Source: Rhodoplanes elegans
GTDB lineage: Bacteria > Pseudomonadota > Alphaproteobacteria > Rhizobiales > Xanthobacteraceae
Reading direction: 5' to 3'
Length of the DNA stretch: 42,379 nt
Assembly: GCF_016653355.1 (NCBI RefSeq)
Contig: NZ_NHSK01000054.1
Coordinates: forward strand, 1-42,379
Below are positions 24,006 through 32,456 of this stretch, one piece after another. Both the position numbers and the translations under genes were made by a program. How positions within the stretch are numbered: position 1 is the first letter of the stretch; every line of letters begins with the position of its first letter. A model generated the notes under the pieces. The model made no database searches. It had not been told where the DNA came from and saw only the letters and a list, made by a program, of their open reading frames with translations.

Positions 24006-25208
24006 TCAGACTCTGGCGCCCCGTCGCCCCGCATCGAGGGCGGCGCCGACCAGGCGCTCGTCGGCGCCCGGCGCACCGATCAGCGAGAGGCCGACCGGCA
24101 GGCCGTCGACGCTCGCGAACGGCATCGTCACCTGCGGCGTGCCGGCCATGCCGGAGACCGCGGTGAGCGCGATGATGCCGGTGCGCAGCCCCCACATGGT
24201 CGAGCGCTTCTGGCCGGCGAGCGGCGCCGGGAACGGCGTCGTCGGCAGCGCGATCAGGCTGCCGTCGGCCAGCAGCGCGTGGACGCGCTCGCGCACCTGC
24301 TCCCGGGTCTCGCGCGCCGCCGCGAGCTCGTCGGGGCTCGCCTTGATGCCGCGCAGAAAATTGTCGGCGACCTCGAAGGAGAAGCGCGGATTGGTGCCGT
24401 CGATCCAGTCGCCGAACGTGGTCCAGGCCTCGCGACCCTGCAGCGCCGCCTGGTGCGACGACCAGGCGGCGAGCCCGGTCGGCGACAGCGTCACCCGCTC
24501 GATCGCCGTCTCGCCGCCGAACGCCTTGGTCAGCGCCGCCTCGACCGCGGCGGCGGTCGCCGGCTCGGCGACGGCGAGCGCGTCCTCGGCGAGGAAGATG
24601 CGCTTCGGCCGCGCGGCCTCGATCGACGACTCCAGCAGCACCGCACTGACGCGGGCGAAAATGTCCGCGTCGTCGGCCATCCAGCCGACGGTATCAAAAC
24701 TCGGCGCCTGCGGCAGCATGCCGGCGACCGGCACGCGGCCGTGCGTCGTGCGGATGCCGTAGAGGCCGCAGAAGGACGACGGCACCCGCACCGAGCCGGC
24801 CGTGTCGGTGCCGATGGCGAACGGCACGGTGCCGCCGGCGACCGCGGCGGCCGAGCCGCTCGACGAGCCGCCCGGGATCCGGCCCGGGGCGCGCGCGTTG
24901 GTCGGCGTGCCGTAGAACGCGCTCTCGCCGAAGATGCCGCGCGAGATCTCGTCCGTGATGGTCTTGCCGATCATGGTGGCGCCGGCGGCGACCAGCGTCT
25001 CGATCGCCCAGGCGGTCTCCTCGGCGGGCGGATGGCTGTCGCGCCAGTCGAAGTTGCCGCCCCCGGTGCGGTGGCCCTTCACGTGGAACAGGTCCTTGGC
25101 GCCGAACGTGAGCCCGCTCAGCGGGCCGCGCGGCTTGCCGTCGAGACGCACGTCGACGTCGTGACAGAACGCGTTATGAGGATCCGAGAACGAGGCAGCG
25201 TCGGTCAT
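24006..25208 (-). CDS. Amidase-signature family amidase (short form)
   Basis: This 400-residue amidase-signature enzyme hydrolyses a C-N amide bond. The Ser-cisSer-Lys triad is complete: Lys38 (FGAKDLF), cis-Ser115 in PGGSSSGSAAA, and nucleophile Ser139 in GTDTAGSVRVPS. The length matches the short amidase group (about 400 residues), which includes indole-acetamide hydrolase-like plant AMI1. Its ATG overlaps the stop of the upstream amidase by 4 bp, so both are translationally coupled. In cyanurate pathways an amidase-signature enzyme (AtzE) acts on 1-carboxybiuret, so one of the two could play an equivalent role. That is inference from context. Confidence 0.9.
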   Translation of the reverse strand: MTDAASFSDPHNAFCHDVDVRLDGKPRGPLSGLTFGAKDLFHVKGHRTGGGNFDWRDSHPPAEETAWAIETLVAAGATMIGKTITDEISRGIFGESAFYGTPTNARAPGRIPGGSSSGSAAAVAGGTVPFAIGTDTAGSVRVPSSFCGLYGIRTTHGRVPVAGMLPQAPSFDTVGWMADDADIFARVSAVLLESSIEAARPKRIFLAEDALAVAEPATAAAVEAALTKAFGGETAIERVTLSPTGLAAWSSHQAALQGREAWTTFGDWIDGTNPRFSFEVADNFLRGIKASPDELAAARETREQVRERVHALLADGSLIALPTTPFPAPLAGQKRSTMWGLRTGIIALTAVSGMAGTPQVTMPFASVDGLPVGLSLIGAPGADERLVGAALDAGRRGARV

Positions 25209-26662
25209 GCGGCAAATCCGGGCGCGATGGTTTTGGTCGGGACGAGCTCCTGCATCACGCGGGCGACGCCCAGCACGGTCGCCTCGCCGAGCCGCGGCGC
25301 GGCGACCTGCAGGCCGACCGGCAGGCCGTTGACGTCGAGGCCGGCCGGCACCGAGGCGGTCGGCACGCCGACCAGCGTGAGCACATAGGTGGGCGCGATC
25401 CAGTCGATGTAGCTCTTCATCGGCTGGCCGGCGATGTGGGTCGGATGGTTCTGCTCGACCGGGAACGGCGGCACCGGAACGCACGGCGTCAGCAGCACGT
25501 CGTAACGTGAGAAGAACGCGCAGGTGCGCTCCCACAGCCGGGCGCGCGCGGCCTCCGCCTCCACCACCTGGGCGAGGCTCAGCGACTTGCCGTAGGCGAT
25601 GTTGCCGGCGAGGTTCTTGCCCATCCGGTCGATCTGATCCATGCGCGAGCGATGTGTGAGCAGCACGGCGGCACCGCGCAGGACGGGGAACGCCTCGCGG
25701 CCATCGGCGAGATCCAGCACCGTCTCCTCGACGACGGCGCCCGCCTCCTCCAGCACGCGCGCGGCGCGGCGACACAGGGCCGCGATGCCGCTGTCGATGC
25801 CGACGCCGGAGACGTCGTCGACATAGCCGACCCGGAGACCCTTCGCCGAGAAGGCCCGCACCTTGTCCAGCAGGCCGTCCATGGTCACGGGCAGCGAGAT
25901 GGGAGAGCCGGCGCAGGGACCGGCGATCGCCTCCATGGCGAGCGCGACGTCCTGCGCGGTGCGCGCCATCGGGCCGGAGACGCGCAGCGAATCCCACGGC
26001 AGCGCGGAGGGCCGCAGCGGCGTGAGGCCGGGCGTCGGGCGCAGGCCGACGACGCCGCAGAACGACGCCGGCACCCGCAGCGAGCCGCCGAAGTCGGTGC
26101 CCTCGGCGAGCGGGAACAGGCCGGCTGCCAGCGCCGCGGCGCCGCCGCCCGTGGAGCCGCCGGCGGAGAGGCGGACATCCCAGGGATTGCGGGTGACGCC
26201 GAACACCTCGTTGAACGTGTTGGCGCCGGCCGCGAACTCCGGCGTGTTGGTCTTGGCGACCACGATGGCGCCGGCCGCCTTCAGCCGGCGAACCACCTCG
26301 GCGTCGGCGGCCGGGATGTTGGTCTCGTAGAGCTTGGAGCCGAAGGTCGTGCGGATGCCGGCCGTCTGGGTCACGTCCTTGATGCCGACCGGCACGCCGT
26401 GCAGCGGCCCGAGCGGTTCCCCGTGCATCACGGCCGCCTCGGCGGCGAGCGCCGCCTGACGGGCCTGCTCACGCGCGATGGTGCAGACGGAGTTGATCGG
26501 CCCGTCGCGGCGCTCGATGCGGTCGATCACGGCCTCGACCACCTCGCGCGGCGACACGGCCTTGGTGCGGATCGCGGCGGCGAGCGAGACGGCGTCGAGC
26601 CGGGCGAGGTCCTCGGCGGACGAGACCGCGGCGGAGGACACGGACGAGACGGAGCTGGTCAT
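25205..26662 (-). CDS. Amidase-signature family amidase (long form)
   Basis: This 485-residue amidase has the triad Lys95 (VGIKDV), cis-Ser170 and nucleophile Ser194 (GTDFGGSLRVPAS). The usual GGSSGGSAAA loop reads AGGSTGGGAAA, so the second Ser is Thr and the final Ser is Gly. The catalytic cis-Ser is kept. It is the first gene of the minus-strand cluster. The ATG at 26662 is favoured by AAGG six bases upstream; a GTG at 26692 would add ten residues. Three CCTCGAGGA copies lie 33-72 bp upstream. The product's substrate is unknown; short peptides, N-carbamoyl amines and linear ureides all fit the family. Confidence 0.9.
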   Translation of the reverse strand: MTSSVSSVSSAAVSSAEDLARLDAVSLAAAIRTKAVSPREVVEAVIDRIERRDGPINSVCTIAREQARQAALAAEAAVMHGEPLGPLHGVPVGIKDVTQTAGIRTTFGSKLYETNIPAADAEVVRRLKAAGAIVVAKTNTPEFAAGANTFNEVFGVTRNPWDVRLSAGGSTGGGAAALAAGLFPLAEGTDFGGSLRVPASFCGVVGLRPTPGLTPLRPSALPWDSLRVSGPMARTAQDVALAMEAIAGPCAGSPISLPVTMDGLLDKVRAFSAKGLRVGYVDDVSGVGIDSGIAALCRRAARVLEEAGAVVEETVLDLADGREAFPVLRGAAVLLTHRSRMDQIDRMGKNLAGNIAYGKSLSLAQVVEAEAARARLWERTCAFFSRYDVLLTPCVPVPPFPVEQNHPTHIAGQPMKSYIDWIAPTYVLTLVGVPTASVPAGLDVNGLPVGLQVAAPRLGEATVLGVARVMQELVPTKTIAPGFAA

Positions 26663-26985
26663 GAACAGCCTTGCGACAGGGCCTTGGGACACGGCCTCGA
26701 GGACTTGAGCCTCGAGGATTTGCGGCCTCGAGGATCTGGGGACCGGGCGGCCCCACGGCCCTGCTTAGCAGCGCCGCCAATTGCATGCAAAATTCGTGCA
26801 GGTTCTCCGGCGCGCGGTGGGCCGCGGTCCGCGGTCCGCGGCACCGACCCGAGGATCGATCACTTGCGATGTAAACCGACTTGGACAAATCGCCCCGGCC
26901 GGTCATACACTCGCGGCGCCGCCGACCATCCGGGCCGCGCGCGCCGGACGGCTCGGGGTTGATGATCCCGGACGTGAAATCCCCC
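26663..26985. other. Divergent intergenic region between the amidase operon and the broken MBL gene
   Basis: No gene is visible. The left part carries the CCTCGAGGA array. At about 26819-26844 there are three tandem CCGCGGT-like units. A GC-poorer stretch, AATTGCATGCAAAATTCGTGC (26778-26798), is the most likely promoter area for one of the divergent genes. Confidence 0.4.
26695..26734. repeat. Three CCTCGAGGA units upstream of the first amidase gene
   Basis: CCTCGAGGA occurs at 26695-26703, 26710-26718 and 26726-26734, spaced 15-16 bp apart, with TTG and TTTG-containing linkers. CCTCGAGG is itself palindromic. The array covers the position expected for a promoter or operator of the amidase operon. 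Confidence 0.5.
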
Positions 26986-27240
26986 ATGCAGTCATCTACG
27001 CCAGACTCCCAGCTCCAGCCGGTCGGCGCCGGCGCCTATGTGTGGCGCGGTGCCGACGGCGAATCCAACGCCGGCGCGGTCGACACCGGCGACTCGCTTC
27101 TCGTCGTCGACACCCAGCAGAACGAGAGCCTCGCCCGCACCTTCCGAGCCACGCTCGCCGATCAGCTCGGCAAGCCGATCCGCGCCGTCGTCAACACGCA
27201 TTATCACCTCGATCACGTGGCCGGGAACGAAGCCGGCGAC
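26986..27240 (+). pseudogene. Metallo-beta-lactamase-fold hydrolase, truncated after the zinc motif
   Basis: From the ATG at 26986 about 83 residues match the start of an MBL-fold hydrolase: the first beta-strands (GAGAYVWRG, DTGDSLLVVDTQQ) and the metal motif THYHLDH followed by VAGNE. Similarity ends abruptly near 27236. The frame then reads through unrelated sequence (Pro/Ala/Arg-rich) antisense to the ABC permease gene until a stop at 27438. MBL hydrolases of this type are about 280-320 residues, so roughly three quarters is missing, including the remaining zinc ligands. It is almost certainly non-functional. An upstream ATG at 26962 is an alternative start. The junction coincides with the C terminus of the converging permease gene. 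Confidence 0.75.
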
Positions 27241-27250
27241 GTCCCGGGCA

Positions 27251-28108
27251 TCACCGTGGCTCCTCCGCCGCCACCACGTCCTGCCAGCGCAGGAACGGCG
27301 CCGTCGCGACGACCAGGATCCAGTCGGTGGTCTTGCCGAGGATCGCGAAGGCGACGATGGCGGCGACGATCTGGGCCGGCTTGCCGAGCTGCTGGCCGTC
27401 GACCAGCAGATAGCCGAGCCCCTCGCCGGCCCCCATGAACTCGGCCGCGACGACGAACATCCAGCCGAGCCCGAGCCCGGCCCGCAGCGACACGACGAAG
27501 CTCGGCAGCACGGCGGGCAGCAGGATCCGCCGCACCATCGCGGGGCCGCTCAGGCGAAAGATGCGGCCGACCTCGACGACCTTGCGGTCGACCGCGACGA
27601 TCGCCCCCATCACGCCGAGATAGACCGGGAAGAACACGCCGACCGCGATCAGCGCCACCTTGGACGCCTCGAAGATGCCGAGCCACAGGATGAACAGCGG
27701 CACCCAGGCGATCGACGGGATGGCGCGCAGCGCCTGGAGGGTCGGGTCGAGGAGCGAGCGCGCGAGCGCCGAGTAGCCGGCGATCGCGCCCATCACGGTG
27801 CCGGCGACCGCGCCGAGCCCGAAGCCGGCGGTGACCCGGGCGACGGTCGCGGCGGTGTGGCGGGCGAGCTCCCCGGTGACGGCCAGATCCGCGAAGGTCT
27901 GGGCGATGCGCGAGGGCGGCGGCACCAGGCGGCCGTCCGACAGCCCGGCCCGCACCGCGAGCTCCCAGCCGACCGCGGCGACGATGGGTACGACGAGGCC
28001 GAGCGCGACGCCGCGCCAGCGCCGGCGCTTGGTCTCGCGGCGCGGACGGCCGGAGACGCCGGCCTGGGCCGGCGCGGCGATCCGCACGCTGTCGATCTCG
28101 GCACTCAT
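27251..28108 (-). CDS. ABC transporter permease (SsuC-like)
   Basis: This 285-residue inner-membrane permease has a basic N terminus and about six membrane segments, and an EAA-type loop with the conserved Gly (RIFRLSGPAMVRRILLP). The N-terminal PPPSRIAQTFADL segment is typical of SsuC/TauC. Its partner is the binding protein 37 bp upstream. No ATPase gene follows, although ssuA-ssuC-ssuB is a common order; the sequence past its stop is instead the broken MBL gene. It ends in FLRWQ, close to normal, so the gene itself seems whole. It is different in sequence from the permease at 14705. Confidence 0.85.
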   Translation of the reverse strand: MSAEIDSVRIAAPAQAGVSGRPRRETKRRRWRGVALGLVVPIVAAVGWELAVRAGLSDGRLVPPPSRIAQTFADLAVTGELARHTAATVARVTAGFGLGAVAGTVMGAIAGYSALARSLLDPTLQALRAIPSIAWVPLFILWLGIFEASKVALIAVGVFFPVYLGVMGAIVAVDRKVVEVGRIFRLSGPAMVRRILLPAVLPSFVVSLRAGLGLGWMFVVAAEFMGAGEGLGYLLVDGQQLGKPAQIVAAIVAFAILGKTTDWILVVATAPFLRWQDVVAAEEPR

Positions 28109-28145
28109 CGCGACGGCGGCATGGGGAGCAACGCGCGAGCCCGGA

Positions 28146-29129
28146 TCAATTGCCGGCCGCGGCGAGGCGGTCCTCGATCAGGGCATCGACGGTCGCCTTC
28201 ACGTCCACCGAAGGCGCGATCACGCCGGCCTGCTGGAGCGCGAGCCCGGCGGCGAGGATCGACTCGCGCTGCGGCGCGCCGATGCGGCTGTGGGTCAGCT
28301 CGGTGCGCTCCTTCAGCTGCTTCTCGACCACGGCCTCGGGCAGCTTGGTCACCGCGACGAAGGTCTTCTTCAGCCCCTCGGGATCGGCCAGCGCCTGCTT
28401 GCGCGCCTCCTCGTAGACGGCGAGCACGCGCGCCACCAGCGCGGGATGATCCTTCAGGAAGGCCTCGCGGACATTGAGGATACCCCAGGTGTTGGCCTCC
28501 GGCTTGCGGTGGAACAGCACCGCGCCGTCCTCCACTTCGGCCTGTGCCATCATCGGGTCGAGGCCGGCCCAGGCGTCGACGTCGCCGCGGATCAGCGCGG
28601 TCTTGCCGTCCGGGTGCTGCAGCAGCACCGGCTTGATGTCGCGCTCGGTCAGCCCGGCGTCGAGCAGGGCGCGGACCAGGAAGATGTGCGGATCGGTGCC
28701 GCGCGTCACGGCGACGCGCTTGCCCTTGAGGTCGGCGACCGACTTGACGGCCGAGTCCTTGCGGGTGACGAGCGCGGTCCATTCCGGGCGCGAATAGACG
28801 TAGATCGACTTGATCGGGTTGCCGTTGATCTTCGCCACCAGGGCGGCGGAGCCCGCGGTCGAGCCGAAGTCGATCGATCCGGCGTTGAGGAACTCCAGCG
28901 CCTTGTTGGAGCCGAGCGACTGCACCCAGCGCACCGCGATGCCGTCCTTGGCGAGCTCCTTCTCCAAGAGCCCCTTGTCCTTGAGCACGAGCGACACCGG
29001 ATTGTAGGTCGCCCAGTCGATCCGGATCTCCTTCGGCGCGTCGGCCGCGTCGGCGGGCGCGACGGCGAAGGGCAGGACGAGGGCACCGGCCAGGAGACCG
29101 GCCGCGGCACGGCGCGACAGTGACGACAT
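28146..29129 (-). CDS. Aliphatic sulfonate-type ABC substrate-binding protein (SsuA-like)
   Basis: This 327-residue periplasmic protein has a signal peptide (residues 1-28, ending ADAAD) and the SsuA fold. Marks are DWATYNPVSLVLKDKGLLEKEL at the start of the mature part, FLNAGSIDFGSTAGSAAL and NTWGILNVREAFLKDHPALV. These match the aliphatic sulfonate/taurine/nitrate group, though individual ligands vary. The ATG follows an excellent GGAGG at correct spacing. It is divergent from glnD with an AT-rich palindrome between them. The ATPase is not in the window, so the transporter may be incomplete or may share another ATPase. Confidence 0.88.
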   Translation of the reverse strand: MSSLSRRAAAGLLAGALVLPFAVAPADAADAPKEIRIDWATYNPVSLVLKDKGLLEKELAKDGIAVRWVQSLGSNKALEFLNAGSIDFGSTAGSAALVAKINGNPIKSIYVYSRPEWTALVTRKDSAVKSVADLKGKRVAVTRGTDPHIFLVRALLDAGLTERDIKPVLLQHPDGKTALIRGDVDAWAGLDPMMAQAEVEDGAVLFHRKPEANTWGILNVREAFLKDHPALVARVLAVYEEARKQALADPEGLKKTFVAVTKLPEAVVEKQLKERTELTHSRIGAPQRESILAAGLALQQAGVIAPSVDVKATVDALIEDRLAAAGN

Positions 29130-29435
29130 GAGAGACCTCCGCGCGTCGGGGTGGCCGGGCGCCCGCGCGGCGGCCCGGATCAGGGACAGGATTGGCGTGC
29201 GATTCTCGAAGCTGCCGCCGCCGAAATCCGGCCGACGGGATGCGGGAAAACCCTGACGCAACCCGGGCGAATGGTCAATAATACAGAGATTACTTGTATT
29301 TAGCGGTTCGGAGCATGGTCTTCTCCGAAGCCCGGGCGGGGGCAGAACAGCGTTCTTCGCGGCGTTCCGGCATCCTGCGGCGGCGGCCGTGACGCGTGGC
29401 CGTGACACGATGCGCCGGGTTCGCTATCCAGGGGC
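29130..29435. other. Divergent intergenic region between the SsuA-like gene and glnD
   Basis: I see no gene. One AT-rich segment (about 29269-29303) stands out from GC-rich flanks and probably holds the promoters. It contains the inverted repeat described at 29280-29300. Confidence 0.45.
29280..29300. promoter_or_regulatory. AT-rich inverted repeat upstream of the SsuA-like gene
   Basis: AATACA (29280-29285) and TGTATT (29295-29300) form a 6-bp inverted repeat with a 9-bp spacer, centred about 160 bp upstream of the SsuA-like start and 145 bp upstream of glnD. It is a candidate operator for a dimeric regulator. The binding protein is not obvious. Confidence 0.4.
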
Positions 29436-32267
29436 ATGACCGACATGAAGACCCGGCCGCTCCGCCCCGAATGCGAGCTGTTCGACGTCGAGGCCGTCGC
29501 GGCCGACCTCGACCGGCTCGCCGCCGAGCATCAGGGACGCGAACGCGAGCTGCGCATCGCCGTCGCGCAGCGCCTCAAGGCCGTGGTCACCGAGGGGCGC
29601 GCCAAGGCCGAGCAGATGCTGCTCGCCGACAAGCACGGCCGCCATTGCGCCGAGCGGCTGTGCCAAATGCAGGACGCGGTCATCGCGATCCTCTACGACT
29701 TCGCCACGACGCACCTGTACGCGACCCAGAATCCCTCCGAGGCCGAGCACATGGCCGTGGTCGCCACGGGCGGCTACGGCCGCGGCCTGATGGCGCCGGG
29801 CTCGGACATCGATCTCCTCTTCCTCCTGCCCTACAAGCAGACCGCCTGGGGCGAGTCGATCGCCGAGGCGATCCTGTACTGCCTGTGGGACATGGGCCTG
29901 AAGGTCGGCCACGCGACGCGCTCGATCGACGAGAGCGTCCGCCAGGCCAAGGCCGACATGACGATCCGCACCGCGATCCTCGAGTCGCGCTTCCTGTTCG
30001 GCGAGCAGAGCCTGTTCGACGAGCTGGTCACCCGCTTCGACAAGCAGGTGGTGCAGAACACCGGCCCGGAATTCGTCGCCGCCAAGCTCGCCGAGCGCGA
30101 GGACCGGCTCAAGCGCGTCGGCCAGTCGCGCTACCTGGTCGAGCCGAACGTGAAGGACGGCAAGGGCGGCCTGCGCGACCTCCACACGCTGTTCTGGATC
30201 GCCAAGTACGTCTACCGGGTGCGCACCCCGGAGGAGCTGGTCGAGCGCGGCGTGTTCGACCGCCAGGAGTTCAAGCTGTTCCAGCGCTGCGAGGACTTCC
30301 TCTGGTCGGTGCGCTGCCACATGCATTTCGTCACCGGCCGCGCCGAGGAGCGGCTGTCCTTCGACATCCAGCGCGATCTCGCGGTCCGGCTCGGCTACAC
30401 CGAGCACCCGGGCATGCAGGACGTCGAGCGCTTCATGAAGCACTACTTCCTGATCGCCAAGGATGTCGGTGACCTCACCGCGATCCTGTGCGCGGGCCTG
30501 GAGAGCCGGCACCAGAAGGACGTGCCGATGCTCAACCGCTTCGTCAACCGCCTGCGGCCGCGGCCGCAGCGGACGCTGCGCGAGAGCGACGACTTCATCG
30601 TCGACAACAACCGCATCAACATCGCCGATCCGGACGTCTTCTCGCGCGACCCGAAGAACCTGATCCGCATCTTCCATCTCGCCCAGAAGCACGCGCTCGC
30701 CTTCCATCCGGACGCGATGCGCACGGCGACGCGCTCGCTCAAGCTGATCGACAAGCAGCTGCGCGCCGACCCGGAAGCGAACCGACTCTTTCTCGAGATC
30801 CTCACCGGGCGCAACGACACCGAGATCGTGCTGCGGCGGATGAATGAGGCCGGCGTGCTCGGCCGCTTCATCCCCGAGTTCGGCCGCGTCGTCTCGATGA
30901 TGCAGTTCAACATGTATCACCACTTCACCGTGGACGAGCATCTGTTGCGCTGCATCGGCGTGCTGGCCGAGATCGAGACCGGGCAGAGCGAGGAGTACGG
31001 CCTCTCCAACGAGCTGATCCGCAGCATCCAGCCGGAGCACCGCGATCTGCTCTACGTGGCGCTGTTCCTGCACGACATCGCCAAGGGGCGGCCCGAGGAC
31101 CACTCCATCGCCGGCGCCAAGATCGCCCGCCATCTTTGCCCGCGCTTCGGCCTGTCGGCGGCCGACACCGAGACGGTGGCGTGGCTGGTCGAGTATCACC
31201 TCGTGATGTCGACCATCGCGCAGTCGCGCGACCTCTCCGACCGCCGCACCATCGAGAACTTTGTGCAGATCGTGCAGTCGCTCGAGCGCATGAAGCTGCT
31301 CACCATGCTGACCACGGCCGACATCAAGGCGGTCGGCCCGGGCGTGTGGAACAGCTGGAAGTCGCAGCTCCTGCGGGCCCTCTATTACGAGGCCGAGCCG
31401 GCGCTCACCGGCGGCTTCTCCGAGGTCAACCGGGCGCAGCGCGTCGCCGCGTCGCAGACCGCGTTCCGCAAGGAGATCGCGTCGGTCACCGACTGGCCGC
31501 CCGAGCAGATCGACAAGTATATCGGCCGGCACTACCCGGCCTATTGGCTCAAGGTCGACCTTGCCTCGCAGGTCGGCCACGCGCGGTTCGTGCAGGAGAC
31601 CGAAGCGACCGGGCTGCCGCTCGCCACCCGCTTCGCCTTCGACCAGAGTCGCGGCGTCACGGTGCTGACCGTGCTGGCGCCCGACCATCCATGGCTGCTG
31701 TCGGTCATCGCCGGCGCCTGCGCCTCGGCCGGCGCCAACATCGTCGACGCACAGATCTACACGACCACCGACGGGCTCGCGCTCGACACCATCTCGGTGT
31801 CACGCGAGTTCGAGCGCGACGACGACGAGGCGCGCCGCGCCGCCCGCATCACCGAGGCGATCGAGAAGGCGCTGCGCGGCGACATGAAGGTGCCGGACAT
31901 GCTGGCCAAGCGCCAGCCGGGCCGCGCCCGCATCCGCGCCTTCCGGGTGGAGCCCGAGGTGTCGGTCAACAATCAGTGGTCGCACCGCTACACCGTGGTC
32001 GAGGTGTCGGGCCTCGACCGGCCGGGCCTGCTCTACGAGCTCACCTCGACGCTCTCGAAGCTCAACCTCAACATCACCTCGGCGCATGTCGCGACCTTCG
32101 GCGAGCGCGCCGTCGACGTGTTCTACGTCACCGACCTGATGGGCGCCCGCATCACCTCGCCGACCCGCATCGCCACCATCAAGCGGGCGCTGCTGCAGCC
32201 CTTCGCGCCGCGCACCGACCGCTCGTCGTCGACCGAGGCGAGCGACGCCTCGGCCGTCGTGGGGTAG
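29436..32267 (+). CDS. glnD: Bifunctional PII uridylyltransferase/uridylyl-removing enzyme
   Basis: GlnD senses glutamine and adds UMP to, or removes it from, PII proteins (GlnB/GlnK), controlling nitrogen assimilation. The 943-residue protein has all domains. The nucleotidyltransferase motif GGYGRGLMAPGSDIDLL lies at residues 112-128. The HD phosphohydrolase domain follows, with HHFTVDEH and LFLHDIAKGRPEDHS (about 480-550). Two C-terminal ACT domains start near residues 741 (VLAPDHPWLLSVIAG) and 851 (VSGLDRPGLLYELTS). The length is normal for alphaproteobacteria. The ATG at 29436 is weakly supported (CAGGGG); an ATG at 29445 is equally possible. Its presence near an amide-degradation cluster may be coincidence. 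Confidence 0.97.
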   Translation: MTDMKTRPLRPECELFDVEAVAADLDRLAAEHQGRERELRIAVAQRLKAVVTEGRAKAEQMLLADKHGRHCAERLCQMQDAVIAILYDFATTHLYATQNPSEAEHMAVVATGGYGRGLMAPGSDIDLLFLLPYKQTAWGESIAEAILYCLWDMGLKVGHATRSIDESVRQAKADMTIRTAILESRFLFGEQSLFDELVTRFDKQVVQNTGPEFVAAKLAEREDRLKRVGQSRYLVEPNVKDGKGGLRDLHTLFWIAKYVYRVRTPEELVERGVFDRQEFKLFQRCEDFLWSVRCHMHFVTGRAEERLSFDIQRDLAVRLGYTEHPGMQDVERFMKHYFLIAKDVGDLTAILCAGLESRHQKDVPMLNRFVNRLRPRPQRTLRESDDFIVDNNRINIADPDVFSRDPKNLIRIFHLAQKHALAFHPDAMRTATRSLKLIDKQLRADPEANRLFLEILTGRNDTEIVLRRMNEAGVLGRFIPEFGRVVSMMQFNMYHHFTVDEHLLRCIGVLAEIETGQSEEYGLSNELIRSIQPEHRDLLYVALFLHDIAKGRPEDHSIAGAKIARHLCPRFGLSAADTETVAWLVEYHLVMSTIAQSRDLSDRRTIENFVQIVQSLERMKLLTMLTTADIKAVGPGVWNSWKSQLLRALYYEAEPALTGGFSEVNRAQRVAASQTAFRKEIASVTDWPPEQIDKYIGRHYPAYWLKVDLASQVGHARFVQETEATGLPLATRFAFDQSRGVTVLTVLAPDHPWLLSVIAGACASAGANIVDAQIYTTTDGLALDTISVSREFERDDDEARRAARITEAIEKALRGDMKVPDMLAKRQPGRARIRAFRVEPEVSVNNQWSHRYTVVEVSGLDRPGLLYELTSTLSKLNLNITSAHVATFGERAVDVFYVTDLMGARITSPTRIATIKRALLQPFAPRTDRSSSTEASDASAVVG

Positions 32268-32456
32268 AGCGACGCCGGGACGACGGAGCGTCGCGGCGGG
32301 GAGACCCGCGGGGCGCACCTTCGACCGGCCGAGGGCGGACCCGGGGTGGTCCTCCCGCCTTTCTGCCAATTGCCAAAGTCCGGCCCGAGGGCTACGACTC
32401 GGGCAATCCCAACGCGACAATCCCCATAACGCCACCGACCCCCAGTGCCTCGTCCG

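Noticed and set aside
27251-29129. A complete SsuABC sulfonate transporter
   Set aside because: No ATPase gene or SsuD-like monooxygenase follows the permease; the sequence beyond it is a truncated MBL gene on the other strand.
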